NCBI GenBank assembly: GCA_964653075.1
Contig: CAZZAX010000009.1
Coordinates: 1-64,000 of the forward strand
Reading direction: 5' to 3'
DNA length: 64,000 nucleotides
Source: NIOZ-UU13 sp964653075
Lineage (GTDB): Bacteria > Planctomycetota > Phycisphaerae > Sedimentisphaerales > Anaerobacaceae
The notes beneath the pieces were generated by a model. The model did not search any database, was not told the origin of the DNA, and saw nothing but the letters and a program-made list of their open reading frames with translations. Numbering within the stretch: position 1 is the first letter of the stretch; every line of letters starts with the position of its first letter. Positions 43,954 through 53,637 of the stretch are shown in pieces. Position numbers and translations under genes: made by a program.

Positions 43954-46062
43954 ATGCGTAGGAAATTGATTTATTTGTGTTCGCTTGTATTGTTGCTGGG
44001 TCTGCTCGGTGACGCATCCGCAGATTTGGTAGCGAACTGGCCGCTGGATGCTGATGCCAAAGACATCATCGGTAGTCACGATGGCATTTTGGTAGGTGGC
44101 GCACAGATCACAGACGATCCCGAAAGAGGTAGAGTGCTCAGTGTGGACGGCATTGATGGCAGAGTGGAGATACCACACTCGGATGAGATGGTCTTTGAAC
44201 CGACGGATAGTTTTACAATTGCGGTCTGGCTGAACATACGGACTTTACCTGGAAGCTGGGCTGGCATCGTAACTAAAAGTAGGGACATTTCTCCCTGGTA
44301 TGGTCTATGGGTTACTCCGAGTAATCAATGGCATTTCGTTGGCGGAGAAGGTGGCACCAACGTCCGCATGGATACGGGCACAGCGATGACAGGATGGCTA
44401 CACTTGGCAGGGGTTTACGATGCAGATAGGAACACCCAAACATTGTATGTGAATGGTACCGTTATCGATGAATCCACTGGCGCGACAATCACGAGCTCTG
44501 GCACTGGTGATCTGTGGTTCGGCGGAGCCAAAAGTGTAAATGAATATCTTGACGCCTTGGTTGATGATGTTCGGATTTACAACCATGCGTTGACAGAAGA
44601 GGAGGTTCAGACTGTCATGCTGAGTGGTGGAGAAGGATATCCGTTTCCCTCGAGGCCCAGTCCAGAGGATGGAACTCTACATATCGATACATGGGTGAAT
44701 CTTAGCTGGCGGGCGGGTGATTGTGCAATCTCACACGATGTTTATTTGGGTGATAATTTTGACGATGTGGACGCCGGTGCTGAAAACACATTCATAGGCA
44801 ACCAGACCGACACGTTTTTAGTTGTTGGCTTCCCCGGCTTTCCTTATCCGGATGGCCTTGTAACGGGAACGACTTACTATTGGCGAATCGATGAGGTCAA
44901 TGAAGCTGAGCCAAATAGTCCCTGGAGAGGCGATATCTGGAGTTTCAGTATTCCTCCCAAGACAGCATATTTTCCAGATCCGGTTGATGGCGCCGAGTCT
45001 GTAAGTGTCGATGTGCGACTAAGCTGGGCGGGAGGTTTTGGTTCGAAACTGCACACCGTATTTTTCGGCGAAAATTATAATGATGTGGAAAACGCAACCG
45101 AAGGACTCCCTCATGGAACTACCACCTATACTCCCGGCACACTTAAAATGGCTAAGACTTACTACTGGCGGGTCGATGAGTTTGATATTGTCGAAACGCA
45201 TAAAGGCGATGTCTGGAGCTTTACGACTGAAGGTGCTGTTGGCAACCCGGGCCCGGCTAATGGCGCTGTGGATGTAACGCAAACACCTGTTCTTACCTGG
45301 ACACCGGGAGTCTTTGGTGCTTCGCATGAAGTTTACTTCGGCACCGATGCAAGTTCACTTGAGCATAAAGGCAGCGGCAATCTCGGTTCTGAAAGCTTTG
45401 ACCCCGGACAGCTTGAGTGGAATACTACCTACTACTGGCGTATTGACGAGGCTAATAATGCAAACGCCGACAGCCCCTGGACAGGTCCCATCTGGAGCTT
45501 TACGACAGCCAGCTTCCTTATCATTGACGATTTTGAGTACTACAACGACCTTGATGAAGGTGAACCCGGGAGCAACAGGATTTATCTTGCCTGGATAGAC
45601 GGTTTTGATAATCCTGCAATAAACGGTTCTACCGTTGGTCATTTAGATCCTCCATTTGCCGAGCAGACTATTGTTCACAGCGGTTTGCAGTCGATGCCGA
45701 TGACCTGTGATAATGCCGTCGGAAAATCCGAGGCGACTTTGACACTGACTGATAAACGCGACTGGACAGTGAATGGTGTAGATACGCTGACAATTTGGTT
45801 CAGAGGCAGTGCGGCTAACACTGCTGAGACTTTGTACGTTGCTCTGAACGGCAACGCAAGGGTTGATCATGATAATCCTGATGCAGCGCTGACCGGTACC
45901 TGGACGGAATGGAATGTCGGTCTCCAGGCGTTTGCCGACCAGGGTGTGAACCTCGCAAATGTCGATTCGATTACTCTTGGCCTTAGCTCGGTTACTGGTA
46001 GTACAGGTATTATGTATTTCGATGATATTCGACTGTATGCCCCGAGACAGGTATCTCCGTAA
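43954..46062 (+). CDS. Exported LamG/Fn3-like modular surface protein
   Basis: 702 residues. Sec signal LIYLCSLVLLLGLLGDASA; AGGAGG before the ATG. A LamG concanavalin-A-like domain (about 24-228, LVANWPLDADAKD ... LVDDVRIYNHALTEEE) is followed by three Fn3-like modules (from about 234, 337 and 428; hallmark TYYWRIDEVNEAEPNSPW). The conserved C-terminal domain (about 520-702, FLIIDDFEYYND ... YFDDIRLYAP) follows. No enzyme motif or anchor is visible. It is probably a surface lectin or adhesin. It is the first of three tandem paralogues, with a fourth relative at 3154. Confidence 0.87.
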   Translation: MRRKLIYLCSLVLLLGLLGDASADLVANWPLDADAKDIIGSHDGILVGGAQITDDPERGRVLSVDGIDGRVEIPHSDEMVFEPTDSFTIAVWLNIRTLPGSWAGIVTKSRDISPWYGLWVTPSNQWHFVGGEGGTNVRMDTGTAMTGWLHLAGVYDADRNTQTLYVNGTVIDESTGATITSSGTGDLWFGGAKSVNEYLDALVDDVRIYNHALTEEEVQTVMLSGGEGYPFPSRPSPEDGTLHIDTWVNLSWRAGDCAISHDVYLGDNFDDVDAGAENTFIGNQTDTFLVVGFPGFPYPDGLVTGTTYYWRIDEVNEAEPNSPWRGDIWSFSIPPKTAYFPDPVDGAESVSVDVRLSWAGGFGSKLHTVFFGENYNDVENATEGLPHGTTTYTPGTLKMAKTYYWRVDEFDIVETHKGDVWSFTTEGAVGNPGPANGAVDVTQTPVLTWTPGVFGASHEVYFGTDASSLEHKGSGNLGSESFDPGQLEWNTTYYWRIDEANNANADSPWTGPIWSFTTASFLIIDDFEYYNDLDEGEPGSNRIYLAWIDGFDNPAINGSTVGHLDPPFAEQTIVHSGLQSMPMTCDNAVGKSEATLTLTDKRDWTVNGVDTLTIWFRGSAANTAETLYVALNGNARVDHDNPDAALTGTWTEWNVGLQAFADQGVNLANVDSITLGLSSVTGSTGIMYFDDIRLYAPRQVSP

Positions 46063-46108
46063 GTGGCAAATCGGAAATTTGTTTAGGAGAATAAGTTGCA
46101 ATACGTGT

Positions 46109-46186
46109 CGAAAAATAATCTCGAGATGTCGGGATATTGGTACGTTCATGAAGAATTATAATTTTATTTCATTAGGGAGGACTATT
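46109..46186 (+). promoter_or_regulatory. Conserved 5' leader, copy B
   Basis: Aligns with copy C over about 80 bases (GGTACGTT, AAGAAT, TAATTTTATTT, GGGAGGACTATT) and with copy A over about 55. It lies in the short gap between two LamG genes, so it may carry its own expression signal or be a relic of tandem duplication. Confidence 0.6.
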
Positions 46187-49114
46187 ATGTCTAAGAAATT
46201 GAATTGCTTGGCCTCTATGGTAAATGTGTTAAATTTGGGCTTGTGCAAAACTTACTCTATTCGTTCAGTAAGGAAAGTAAGTTTTTTCAGGGATTTTGTG
46301 TTGGTTGTGTTTCTTTTGGTTGCCGGTTCCCTGCTCACAGCGATGCCGGTTGCTCATGGTGAAGAAGCATATGCTTTGGAATTAAATGGAGCGTCGTTAA
46401 TAATTGATGATGATGAAGATGTTCTTCGATTGAGTAGCTATACTTACGAGTTCTGGTTGAAAGACCTGGAAGGTCCGACAGGTAGCTGGAGAAACGTTTT
46501 CTGTAAAGGTCCGGGAGATACTGCTGCAGGGAGAGGACCACTCTTAGCGCTCCGCCCAAATGAACCGGGACTGCATTTCTCTCACAGCACTGGGTCCGGT
46601 CAGGAGACAACAGACACTCTTGAAGGAGTTCCAGTAAACGAGTGGACACATATAGCACTTGTGCTTACTGCTTTGGATGGAGAGCAGATAATATATCAAG
46701 ATGGGGTAGAAGTGATATTAGAAAGTGTCTCAAGCCTTACCGACACAACGCAGACCTCGGTTCTTAGAATGGGCCTGGGAGCCAATGTTGTTTTGGACGA
46801 TTTTCGCATCTGGAATTATGCACGCACCCAGGAAGAAATCCAGGACGACATGAACCAGGAAGTCACCGGGGTTGAAGAAGGATTAGTTGGTTACTGGAGA
46901 TTTAATGAAGGAAATGGAACGACAACCTATGATATGTCGGCTTACGAAAACCACGGAATCATTACAGATGCTATCTGGACAACGGATGCTGCCCCTATTT
47001 TGCCTGGTAAGCTTCCAGTTGTTGCTTCCCGTCCAACACCAGCTAATGGTGCCCAACTGGTCGATACATGGGTAAGTATGAACTGGCGGGCGGGGGATTT
47101 TGCAGTCTCGCACGATGTTTATTTCGGTGATAATTTTGACGATGTGAACAACGGCGCCGGAGATACTTTCCTGGGCAACCAGACCGCGACGTTTTCCGTT
47201 GTGGGCTTTCCCGGATTCCCCTTTCCGGATGGCCTTGTTCCGGGCACAACGTACTACTGGCGAGTAGATGAGGTAAATGAATCCGAGCCGAACAGTCCGT
47301 GGAAAGGTGCTGTCTGGAGCTTTTCGATTCCATCCATCACTGCCTATAACCCCAATCCGGTTGATGGGGCCAAATTAGTTGACCCGAATGCAGATCTTAG
47401 CTGGACGGAAGGTTTCGGTGCGAAGCTGCAGACTGTATATTTCGGTGATAATTTTAATGATGTGAACAGCGCCGCCGGAGGACTTCCGCAGGTAGCTTCA
47501 TCCTATGAGCTCGATACCCTTGAATATAACAAAGATTACTACTGGCGAGTGGATTCGTTTGAGGGAACCACTACACATAAAGGCGATGTCTGGAGTTTTA
47601 GAACGATACATGAAATATCGGTCACAGACCCTAACCTTGTTGGCTGGTGGACATTGGATGAGGGATCTGGAATCAATGTTCTTGATCAGTCCGGCCACGG
47701 AAATCATGGCATACTAAAAAGTGATCCGCAATGGGTAATTGGATATGACGGCGATGCGTTGATGTTTGACGGTGTTGATGATTTTGTGGAGATACCGCAT
47801 AACGAAATCCTGACGGTGGATAACGAAGTTACGGTTATGGCATGGGTAAATACTGAAAGACATGAAGGCCCTCCCGGCCAGGACTTCCAGGGGATTGTTG
47901 CCAAGGGAAATAGTACCCGCTCTTATAGCCTGTACACTCAGTCAGCCGGTACACTTCATTTCAGCACGACAAGTGAAGGAGCTTATATTGGTTCAAGCAG
48001 TAGCACACAAGTCCCGCTAAATGAGTGGGTGCACGTCGCTGCGATGGTAGTAGATGGTGGGCACGTGTATTATATCAATGGAGAGCCTGCCGGTACAGGC
48101 GGAGGAGGAATTACCCTGCCGGGGACTGCTGATAGCGATCCGGTTGTAATCGGGAGAACTCAGGAGGGTGCTACCCGTAGCTTTCTTGGTTTGATTGATG
48201 ACGTTCGTGTTTACAACCGAGCATTGACCCAGGACGAGATTAAGCAGATTATGCGAGGCGACCCGACGCTTGCCTGGAATCCGGACCCGGCTAATGGAGC
48301 AATAAAAGATATCGATCAGGTAATGCCCTTGAGCTGGTCGCCGGGAGAATCGGTATCTCAGCATGATGTATATTTTAGTACTGATAGAGATGCTGTGAGT
48401 AACGCTGATGTATCTGATACGACAGGTGTATATCGAGGGCGACAGAGCGCAACCAGCTACACTCCTGCTGAAGGTGTTGAATGGGGTGGCGGGCCTTACT
48501 ATTGGCGAATCGATGAGTATAATACCGACGGGACAGTCAGCAGAGGCAAAGTCTGGAAATTTATGGTCTCTGACTATCTTACGGTGGATGACTTCGAGAG
48601 CTACAATGACCTTGATCCCGCCGACCTGGCAAGCAACAGGATATTTAATGCCTGGCTGGATGGATACGACAATCCGGCAATAAACGGTTCTGTCGTTGGA
48701 TATGCCAATCCTCCTTTTGTCGAGCAAACCATCGTTCACAGCGGTAATCAGTCGATGCCGTTTGCCTACGATAATGGTGTAGGCAAATCCGAGGCTACCT
48801 TGACATTGCCCTCTGGCCGCCGAGACTGGACAAGTGAAGGTGTCAGCACTCTGGTAATATGGTACATAGGCGATGCGGCCAATGCTCCTGAGACAATGTA
48901 TGTTGTTCTCAACGGCACAGCGGCGGTCACTAATGATAATCCGAATGCGGCACAGGTAGATACCTGGACCGAGTGGCAAATTGATCTGCAAACGGTTGGT
49001 ATAAATCTTACCAATGTCAATACGATTACCCTTGGCTTCGGCAACAGGACCAATCCGGTGGCCGGTGGTGCAGGTATGGTGTTCTTCGATGATATTCGGT
49101 TATATGCCCCTTAA
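46187..49114 (+). CDS. Exported modular surface protein with two LamG domains
   Basis: 975 residues from the ATG at 46187, set by GGGAGG and the shared leader; a longer frame running back into the previous gene is rejected. The N-terminus is odd: about 35 residues (MSKKLNCLASM ...) precede the hydrophobic signal core DFVLVVFLLVAGSLL, cleaved near AHGEE. Domains: LamG 1 (about 62-270), Fn3-like modules from about 280 and 383, LamG 2 (about 482-690, LVGWWTLDEGSG), a third Fn3-like module (about 695-790) and the conserved C-terminal domain (about 795-975, YLTVDDFESYND). It is a probable multi-domain glycan-binding surface protein. No catalytic motif is seen. Confidence 0.87.
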   Translation: MSKKLNCLASMVNVLNLGLCKTYSIRSVRKVSFFRDFVLVVFLLVAGSLLTAMPVAHGEEAYALELNGASLIIDDDEDVLRLSSYTYEFWLKDLEGPTGSWRNVFCKGPGDTAAGRGPLLALRPNEPGLHFSHSTGSGQETTDTLEGVPVNEWTHIALVLTALDGEQIIYQDGVEVILESVSSLTDTTQTSVLRMGLGANVVLDDFRIWNYARTQEEIQDDMNQEVTGVEEGLVGYWRFNEGNGTTTYDMSAYENHGIITDAIWTTDAAPILPGKLPVVASRPTPANGAQLVDTWVSMNWRAGDFAVSHDVYFGDNFDDVNNGAGDTFLGNQTATFSVVGFPGFPFPDGLVPGTTYYWRVDEVNESEPNSPWKGAVWSFSIPSITAYNPNPVDGAKLVDPNADLSWTEGFGAKLQTVYFGDNFNDVNSAAGGLPQVASSYELDTLEYNKDYYWRVDSFEGTTTHKGDVWSFRTIHEISVTDPNLVGWWTLDEGSGINVLDQSGHGNHGILKSDPQWVIGYDGDALMFDGVDDFVEIPHNEILTVDNEVTVMAWVNTERHEGPPGQDFQGIVAKGNSTRSYSLYTQSAGTLHFSTTSEGAYIGSSSSTQVPLNEWVHVAAMVVDGGHVYYINGEPAGTGGGGITLPGTADSDPVVIGRTQEGATRSFLGLIDDVRVYNRALTQDEIKQIMRGDPTLAWNPDPANGAIKDIDQVMPLSWSPGESVSQHDVYFSTDRDAVSNADVSDTTGVYRGRQSATSYTPAEGVEWGGGPYYWRIDEYNTDGTVSRGKVWKFMVSDYLTVDDFESYNDLDPADLASNRIFNAWLDGYDNPAINGSVVGYANPPFVEQTIVHSGNQSMPFAYDNGVGKSEATLTLPSGRRDWTSEGVSTLVIWYIGDAANAPETMYVVLNGTAAVTNDNPNAAQVDTWTEWQIDLQTVGINLTNVNTITLGFGNRTNPVAGGAGMVFFDDIRLYAP

Positions 49115-49120
49115 CATTTG

Positions 49121-49199
49121 TAGAAAAAAATCTTGAGAAGTCGTGATTTTGGTACGTTTCTAAAGAATGGTAATTTTATTTAATTAAAGGAGGACTATT
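49121..49199 (+). promoter_or_regulatory. Conserved 5' leader, copy C
   Basis: The same leader as copies A and B, with GGTACGTTTCTAAAGAATGG and AAAGGAGGACTATT immediately before the ATG. Similarity continues into the first codons (ATGTCTAAAAAATTGAT). Confidence 0.65.
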
Positions 49200-51344
49200 A
49201 TGTCTAAAAAATTGATTTATCTTGTTTCTTTTATTCTTGTACTGAGCGTAACAAGCAACATACAAGCCGATCTGGTAGGTCACTGGACCCTCGATGATGG
49301 TTCCGGCACAACAATAACCGATATCAGCGGCAACGGCAACGACGGGACCCTCGTGGACAATCCCACATGGGATATCACATGGATCCCCGGTATCGCAGGA
49401 TCAGCCCTGGAATTCTATGGCCTGGGCGTCTCCGGTGGCGGTGGGGACTACTTCGATTGCGGCAGTGACCCCAGCCTGAATACCACTGGTCCGATTTCCA
49501 TAGCCCTCTGGATAAGACCCGACGCAGATGACCCGGAAGGAAATCTCACAACCACAGCGCCAATGGCAAAGACAGATGGTTCGGCTTGGAGCTGGCAGGT
49601 TCGTTATGGGTGGGGCCAGGGCGCTCCTGAGCCCTATATGTCGTTTACATTCAATTCGTCACCCAGGGCCTGGGCTCACGTAGGTAAAAATTTGGAGCGC
49701 TATGAGTGGTGCCATATCGCATGCTCGCATGATGGCACGACACTGAAATGCTATCTCAATGGAGAAGAAACCAACTCCGTCCCAATGGGCCAGTTTGGCG
49801 GCGTTGGCACACCCGTTATCATCGGAACGGACGGCTGGGGATGCGATTGGATTGGTGCGATTGACGATGTCAGGATGTATGACCATCCCTTGACAGAGCC
49901 TGAAATACTCAGCGCCATGGAAGGCGAGGTAGTACTAAGAGCCTGGGGACCAACACCGTCTGACGGCGATCTCATCACAGATGTATGGGCAAATATTTCC
50001 TGGAAACCCGGTCCCAAAGCGAACTCACACGACGTATATTTTAGCGATAATTTTGATGACGTGAACCAGGGCGCCGAAAGCGCATTTGTAGGCAATCAGG
50101 GCGATACATTTTTAGTCGTCGGCTTTCCCGGATTTCCCTATCCTGACGGCCTTGTCCCGGGAACAACTTACTACTGGCGAATTGACGAAGTCAATGAAGC
50201 CGAGCCTAACAGCCCCTGGATTGGGGATGTCTGGAGCTTTAGCATTCCTCCCAAAACAGCATACTTCCCCGAACCGGCTGAGGGTGCAGAAGCTGTAGAT
50301 GTCGATGTTCAGCTTAGCTGGATACCGGGTTTCGGTGCAAAACTCCATACGGTTTACTTCGGTGAAACATACGAAGAAGTGGATAACGCAACCGGTGGTT
50401 TGCCTCAGGGAACTGCAAGCTATTCTCCCGGCACACTTAAAATGGCAAAGACGTACTACTGGCGTGTAGATGAGTTTGATGTAGTCGAAACGCATAAGGG
50501 CGATGTCTGGAGCTTTACGACCGAAGGTGGTGTGGTGGCACTTGACCCGGCTAATGGTGCTGTGGATGTAACACAGACACCCGTTCTCACATGGGCACCG
50601 GGCTTAGGTGCTACATATGATATTTACTTTGGCACCGATGCAAGTGCACTTGAGAAAAAAGGCAGCGGCAACCTTGGCTCCGAAAGTTACGAACCCGGAC
50701 AGCTTGAATGGAATACCACCTACTATTGGAGAGTGGACGAGGCCAATAGTGCCAACGCCGACAGCCCATGGACAGGTCCAGTCTGGAGCTTTACAACTGC
50801 CAACTTCCTTATCATTGACGATATGGAGGCATACAACGACCTTGATCCTACTGATCCGGCCAGCAGCAGGATATTTAATGCCTGGTTGGATGGATTCGAC
50901 AACCCGGCTATAAACGGTTCTATCGTTGGCCATGCCAATCCTCCTTTTGCCGAGCAGACTATCGTTCACGGAGGTTTGCAGTCGATGCCGATGACCTACG
51001 ACAATGGTGTTGGGAAATCCGAGGCGACTTTAACGTTGACTTCCAATCGTGACTGGACAATCAAAGGCGTTAACACCCTGACGATTTGGTTCAGAGGCAG
51101 TGGGAGTAACGCTGCTGAGAATTTGTATGTTGCTCTCAACGGTAACGCAAGGGTAGATCATGATAATCCTGATGCAGCACTAAGAACTTCCTGGACTGAG
51201 TGGAAAATCGACCTGACGCGCTTTGCCGACCAGGGTGTGAACCTCGCCGATGTTAGTTCGATTACCCTTGGTCTTAGCTCGGTTACCAGTGGTACAGGTA
51301 TCATGTACTTCGATGATATTCGCCTGTATGCACCGGCGCCGTAA
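49200..51344 (+). CDS. Exported LamG/Fn3-like modular surface protein
   Basis: 714 residues. Sec signal LIYLVSFILVLSVTSNIQA. A LamG domain (about 23-240, LVGHWTLDDGSGTTITDISG ... AIDDVRMYDHPLTEPE) is followed by three Fn3-like modules (from about 243, 353 and 444). The conserved C-terminal domain is at about 533-714 (FLIIDDMEAYND ... YFDDIRLYAPAP). It is most similar in modules and C-terminus to the gene at 43954, consistent with recent tandem duplication. It ends just before a strong terminator. Glycan-binding surface role inferred; no enzyme signature. Confidence 0.87.
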   Translation: MSKKLIYLVSFILVLSVTSNIQADLVGHWTLDDGSGTTITDISGNGNDGTLVDNPTWDITWIPGIAGSALEFYGLGVSGGGGDYFDCGSDPSLNTTGPISIALWIRPDADDPEGNLTTTAPMAKTDGSAWSWQVRYGWGQGAPEPYMSFTFNSSPRAWAHVGKNLERYEWCHIACSHDGTTLKCYLNGEETNSVPMGQFGGVGTPVIIGTDGWGCDWIGAIDDVRMYDHPLTEPEILSAMEGEVVLRAWGPTPSDGDLITDVWANISWKPGPKANSHDVYFSDNFDDVNQGAESAFVGNQGDTFLVVGFPGFPYPDGLVPGTTYYWRIDEVNEAEPNSPWIGDVWSFSIPPKTAYFPEPAEGAEAVDVDVQLSWIPGFGAKLHTVYFGETYEEVDNATGGLPQGTASYSPGTLKMAKTYYWRVDEFDVVETHKGDVWSFTTEGGVVALDPANGAVDVTQTPVLTWAPGLGATYDIYFGTDASALEKKGSGNLGSESYEPGQLEWNTTYYWRVDEANSANADSPWTGPVWSFTTANFLIIDDMEAYNDLDPTDPASSRIFNAWLDGFDNPAINGSIVGHANPPFAEQTIVHGGLQSMPMTYDNGVGKSEATLTLTSNRDWTIKGVNTLTIWFRGSGSNAAENLYVALNGNARVDHDNPDAALRTSWTEWKIDLTRFADQGVNLADVSSITLGLSSVTSGTGIMYFDDIRLYAPAP

Positions 51345-51401
51345 TATTGAGCCGGCAATTAAAGTGATGAATTTGTTATAGAGCAAGATATATGTAAATT
51401 C

Positions 51402-51440
51402 GGGGCCTATACTGATTGATTCGGTATAGGCCTTTTTTTT
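51402..51440 (+). terminator. Rho-independent terminator of the LamG cluster
   Basis: GGCCTATAC (51404-51412) pairs with GTATAGGCC (51424-51432) and is followed by eight T. It belongs to the same hairpin family as 2851 and 5215. Its T-tract touches the stop codon (51441-51439) of the convergent DUF4432-thioredoxin gene. Confidence 0.8.
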
Positions 51441-53169
51441 ATTTTGGTTGTTCGGCCTTGAGTATGGCCTTGATTTCTCCTGATGTTGTAAGGCCGGAGG
51501 TGGCGAGTTTTATTTTTCCTTCCGGGTCGATATAGAAACTGCACGGAATGTCGTTGGTTCTGAAAATCCTCATAACTCCGAACGGTTCCGGCATGTCGTC
51601 CTTTTCGAGAAGGACCGTATAGTTTATTCCAACTTTATCTACAACCTTTTTAACTATATCCCGTTTTTCGTTCGAGATGGCCAGCACAGCGAATTCGTCC
51701 TCGCTGATGTTTTTTTGTAATTCGATTAGATGAGGGATTTCCAAACGACAAGGTGCGCACCATGTTGTCCAGAATACAATCAGGACATTTTTTCCCCGGT
51801 AATCGCTTAGCTGATATTTTTTACCGGTGAGGTCGGTTACAGTGAAATTCGGGGCCTGTTTACCATACCAGGATGTGTAAGAAGGAGCCCAGTTTTTCGC
51901 GGCCTCAATAATGTTTTTCAGGCTCACCTTTTCGGTGGGCAGGGATTCTGTATTAACTTTGGTTTTACGGCCGGACTGAATTTTGGCGATTTCATTGGCT
52001 GCGGTTTTGACCGGGCCTTTGCCGGCGTGAAGCGCAAAATCGATTGTGAAAAGGCGGCTTTGATGCGGGGCAAGCTTAGGCACTCGGCCAAATACACGCT
52101 CAATCGACCTGTTAAGAGGAAAACCGGTACCAGGTTCCAGGCCCGTTACATATCCGTCTTCGTGAGCTACCGGATTTTTCCAGAGCGTAAAGAAAGGTAG
52201 CTGTTTTATTGAAAAAGCCATTGATACGGCTTTATCACCTGCGGCATTACGAAGCATGACTTTCGTTCGGTCATTCTTATCTGCCCAAAGCTGCAGACAA
52301 AAGACCTGTTCAGGAAAGCCCGGCATCGGGGCACGGTATAGGTTGTAAGAGGAGATATCTGAGGCCGGATATTCGTTAATCGGCGTTACATCCCTTGCCG
52401 GGGCGACGAACTTGGCGCCTTTTTCCATTAGAGGCGTGCCGTAATTTACGTGGTAAAGAATACCAAACTCTTGTTCGACGGCGCTGCGGTTGGTAATCTT
52501 GTCGGAGATTTGGAAGGTATTGGAACCGGGTGCGGTCAGAATTTGCGTCCACAATTCGAGCTTCGGTCCGTGCAGGCAGGTCTCATCGACCCTGCCTCGT
52601 ATTCGGATACGATAAGGGGTTTGCCGTTCGACAGTTATTTCCACCTGAGAGGCAGGAGTATTGCCGATCTTGCCGTGCAGTGTCAAATCCATATTTGCTT
52701 TTTTGCCGGTGTTGTCGATAAACTCGTCGGTTCCGGGGCCGCCGAAAAATTCCAGTCCGCACCGAACCATCCATTCGTTGAAGCCTTCCAGCCAGCCCAG
52801 ACCCTGGCGTGTGTGCAGGTTGATGTATTTCGGGTGGACCAAGCCTTTAACCGGTGAATCCCAGCCGAGACGCAAATCACCCATTGAGACCTGCTGAATG
52901 GACATACCGCGTGTAGGGACTACTGTAAATCGCAGCTTACCGTTATCTACTTCTATGACTTCGACACCTTCCTGTTTACCGCCGTGAAGGACATGCTTGC
53001 GAACAGACCAGAAAGAAGGACAATCCGGCGTTATATCACTGCTTGTGAGGTTTACAGTTTCCTTGTAAATGTTTTGCTCGACGTCGGTGAGAACTACGCG
53101 AAAAGGTTCGGCCGCCCGGGCCGAAGAAAACCCCAAAGTTAACAATATAACAGAAGCCCATTTCAACAT
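51439..53169 (-). CDS. Exported fusion of DUF4432 (aldose-epimerase-like) and TlpA-type thioredoxin domains
   Basis: 576 residues with a Sec signal (MLKWASVILLTLGFSSARAA). Residues about 40-375 form a DUF4432 domain, a galactose-mutarotase-like beta-sandwich (VVPTRGMSIQQVSMGDLRLG, LTLHGKIGNTPASQVEI, ILYHVNYGTPLMEKGA). Residues about 430-576 form a TlpA/ResA-like thioredoxin domain (APNFTVTDLTGKKYQLSDY) with the redox pair in FWTTWCAPCRLEIPH. The first domain should bind or epimerise a sugar; the second should handle disulfides outside the cytoplasm. I know no named family with this pairing. AAAGGTGG precedes the ATG. It is convergent with the LamG cluster. Confidence 0.88.
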   Translation of the reverse strand: MLKWASVILLTLGFSSARAAEPFRVVLTDVEQNIYKETVNLTSSDITPDCPSFWSVRKHVLHGGKQEGVEVIEVDNGKLRFTVVPTRGMSIQQVSMGDLRLGWDSPVKGLVHPKYINLHTRQGLGWLEGFNEWMVRCGLEFFGGPGTDEFIDNTGKKANMDLTLHGKIGNTPASQVEITVERQTPYRIRIRGRVDETCLHGPKLELWTQILTAPGSNTFQISDKITNRSAVEQEFGILYHVNYGTPLMEKGAKFVAPARDVTPINEYPASDISSYNLYRAPMPGFPEQVFCLQLWADKNDRTKVMLRNAAGDKAVSMAFSIKQLPFFTLWKNPVAHEDGYVTGLEPGTGFPLNRSIERVFGRVPKLAPHQSRLFTIDFALHAGKGPVKTAANEIAKIQSGRKTKVNTESLPTEKVSLKNIIEAAKNWAPSYTSWYGKQAPNFTVTDLTGKKYQLSDYRGKNVLIVFWTTWCAPCRLEIPHLIELQKNISEDEFAVLAISNEKRDIVKKVVDKVGINYTVLLEKDDMPEPFGVMRIFRTNDIPCSFYIDPEGKIKLATSGLTTSGEIKAILKAEQPK

Positions 53170-53306
53170 TTCTTTACCACCTTTCTTGGAGCACCTAAGT
53201 TAGTCCTTCCGACCCTTTCGTTTTGGTTTGCCAATAGCGAGTCAGGCACCCCATTATAAAGCCACCTTTCAATTGTAGCAAATCGGGTTTTTTGTGCAAG
53301 GGAGCT

Positions 53307-53515
53307 TTGGGTTTGTTTTGGCTTTGTATTGGGTTTGTTTTGGGTTTGAATTGGGTTTGTTTTTTTGCCCGGTAAACGGGGAAATTTTTTATAATTCATT
53401 GCTATAGCATTTCTTGTGTTCATTTTTGGCCTTTCGGGGATTGGGTTTGGATTGGGTTTGTATTGGGTTTGATTGGGTTTGTTTTTTCGCCCCGCCGAGC
53501 GGGTAAAATTTCGTA
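53307..53515. repeat. Duplicated minisatellite unit (TTGGGTTTG)n with adjoining GC hairpin
   Basis: About eight copies of TTGGGTTTG lie in two clusters (about 53307-53361 and 53438-53481). Each is followed by a T-run, a small GC inverted repeat (CCCGGTAAACGGG; CCCCGCCGAGCGGG) and an AAATTT-like end. On the minus strand a frame reads KTNPIQTQ-like peptides, a pattern I recall from many planctomycete assemblies. It appears to be a dispersed, duplicated non-coding repeat. Confidence 0.6.
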
Positions 53516-53637
53516 TTTACTTGTCTTAAAAGAGCTTACGCCAATTTTAATGTATTTATAATTGGCTTTGTTTTGCATAAAATCGGCAGCAATTTTCGCA
53601 CTTTTTGCTTTGATTAACCAACCTTTTTTATTATTTA

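Noticed and set aside
48017..48991. 324-codon minus-strand open frame inside the two-LamG gene
   Set aside because: Mirrors repeated Fn3/LamG codons; similar antisense frames appear in each paralogue, so it reflects codon use of the sense gene.
53307..53481. Possible CRISPR array
   Set aside because: Repeats are 9-10 bases, directly abutting or nearly so, with no uniform spacers and no cas genes.
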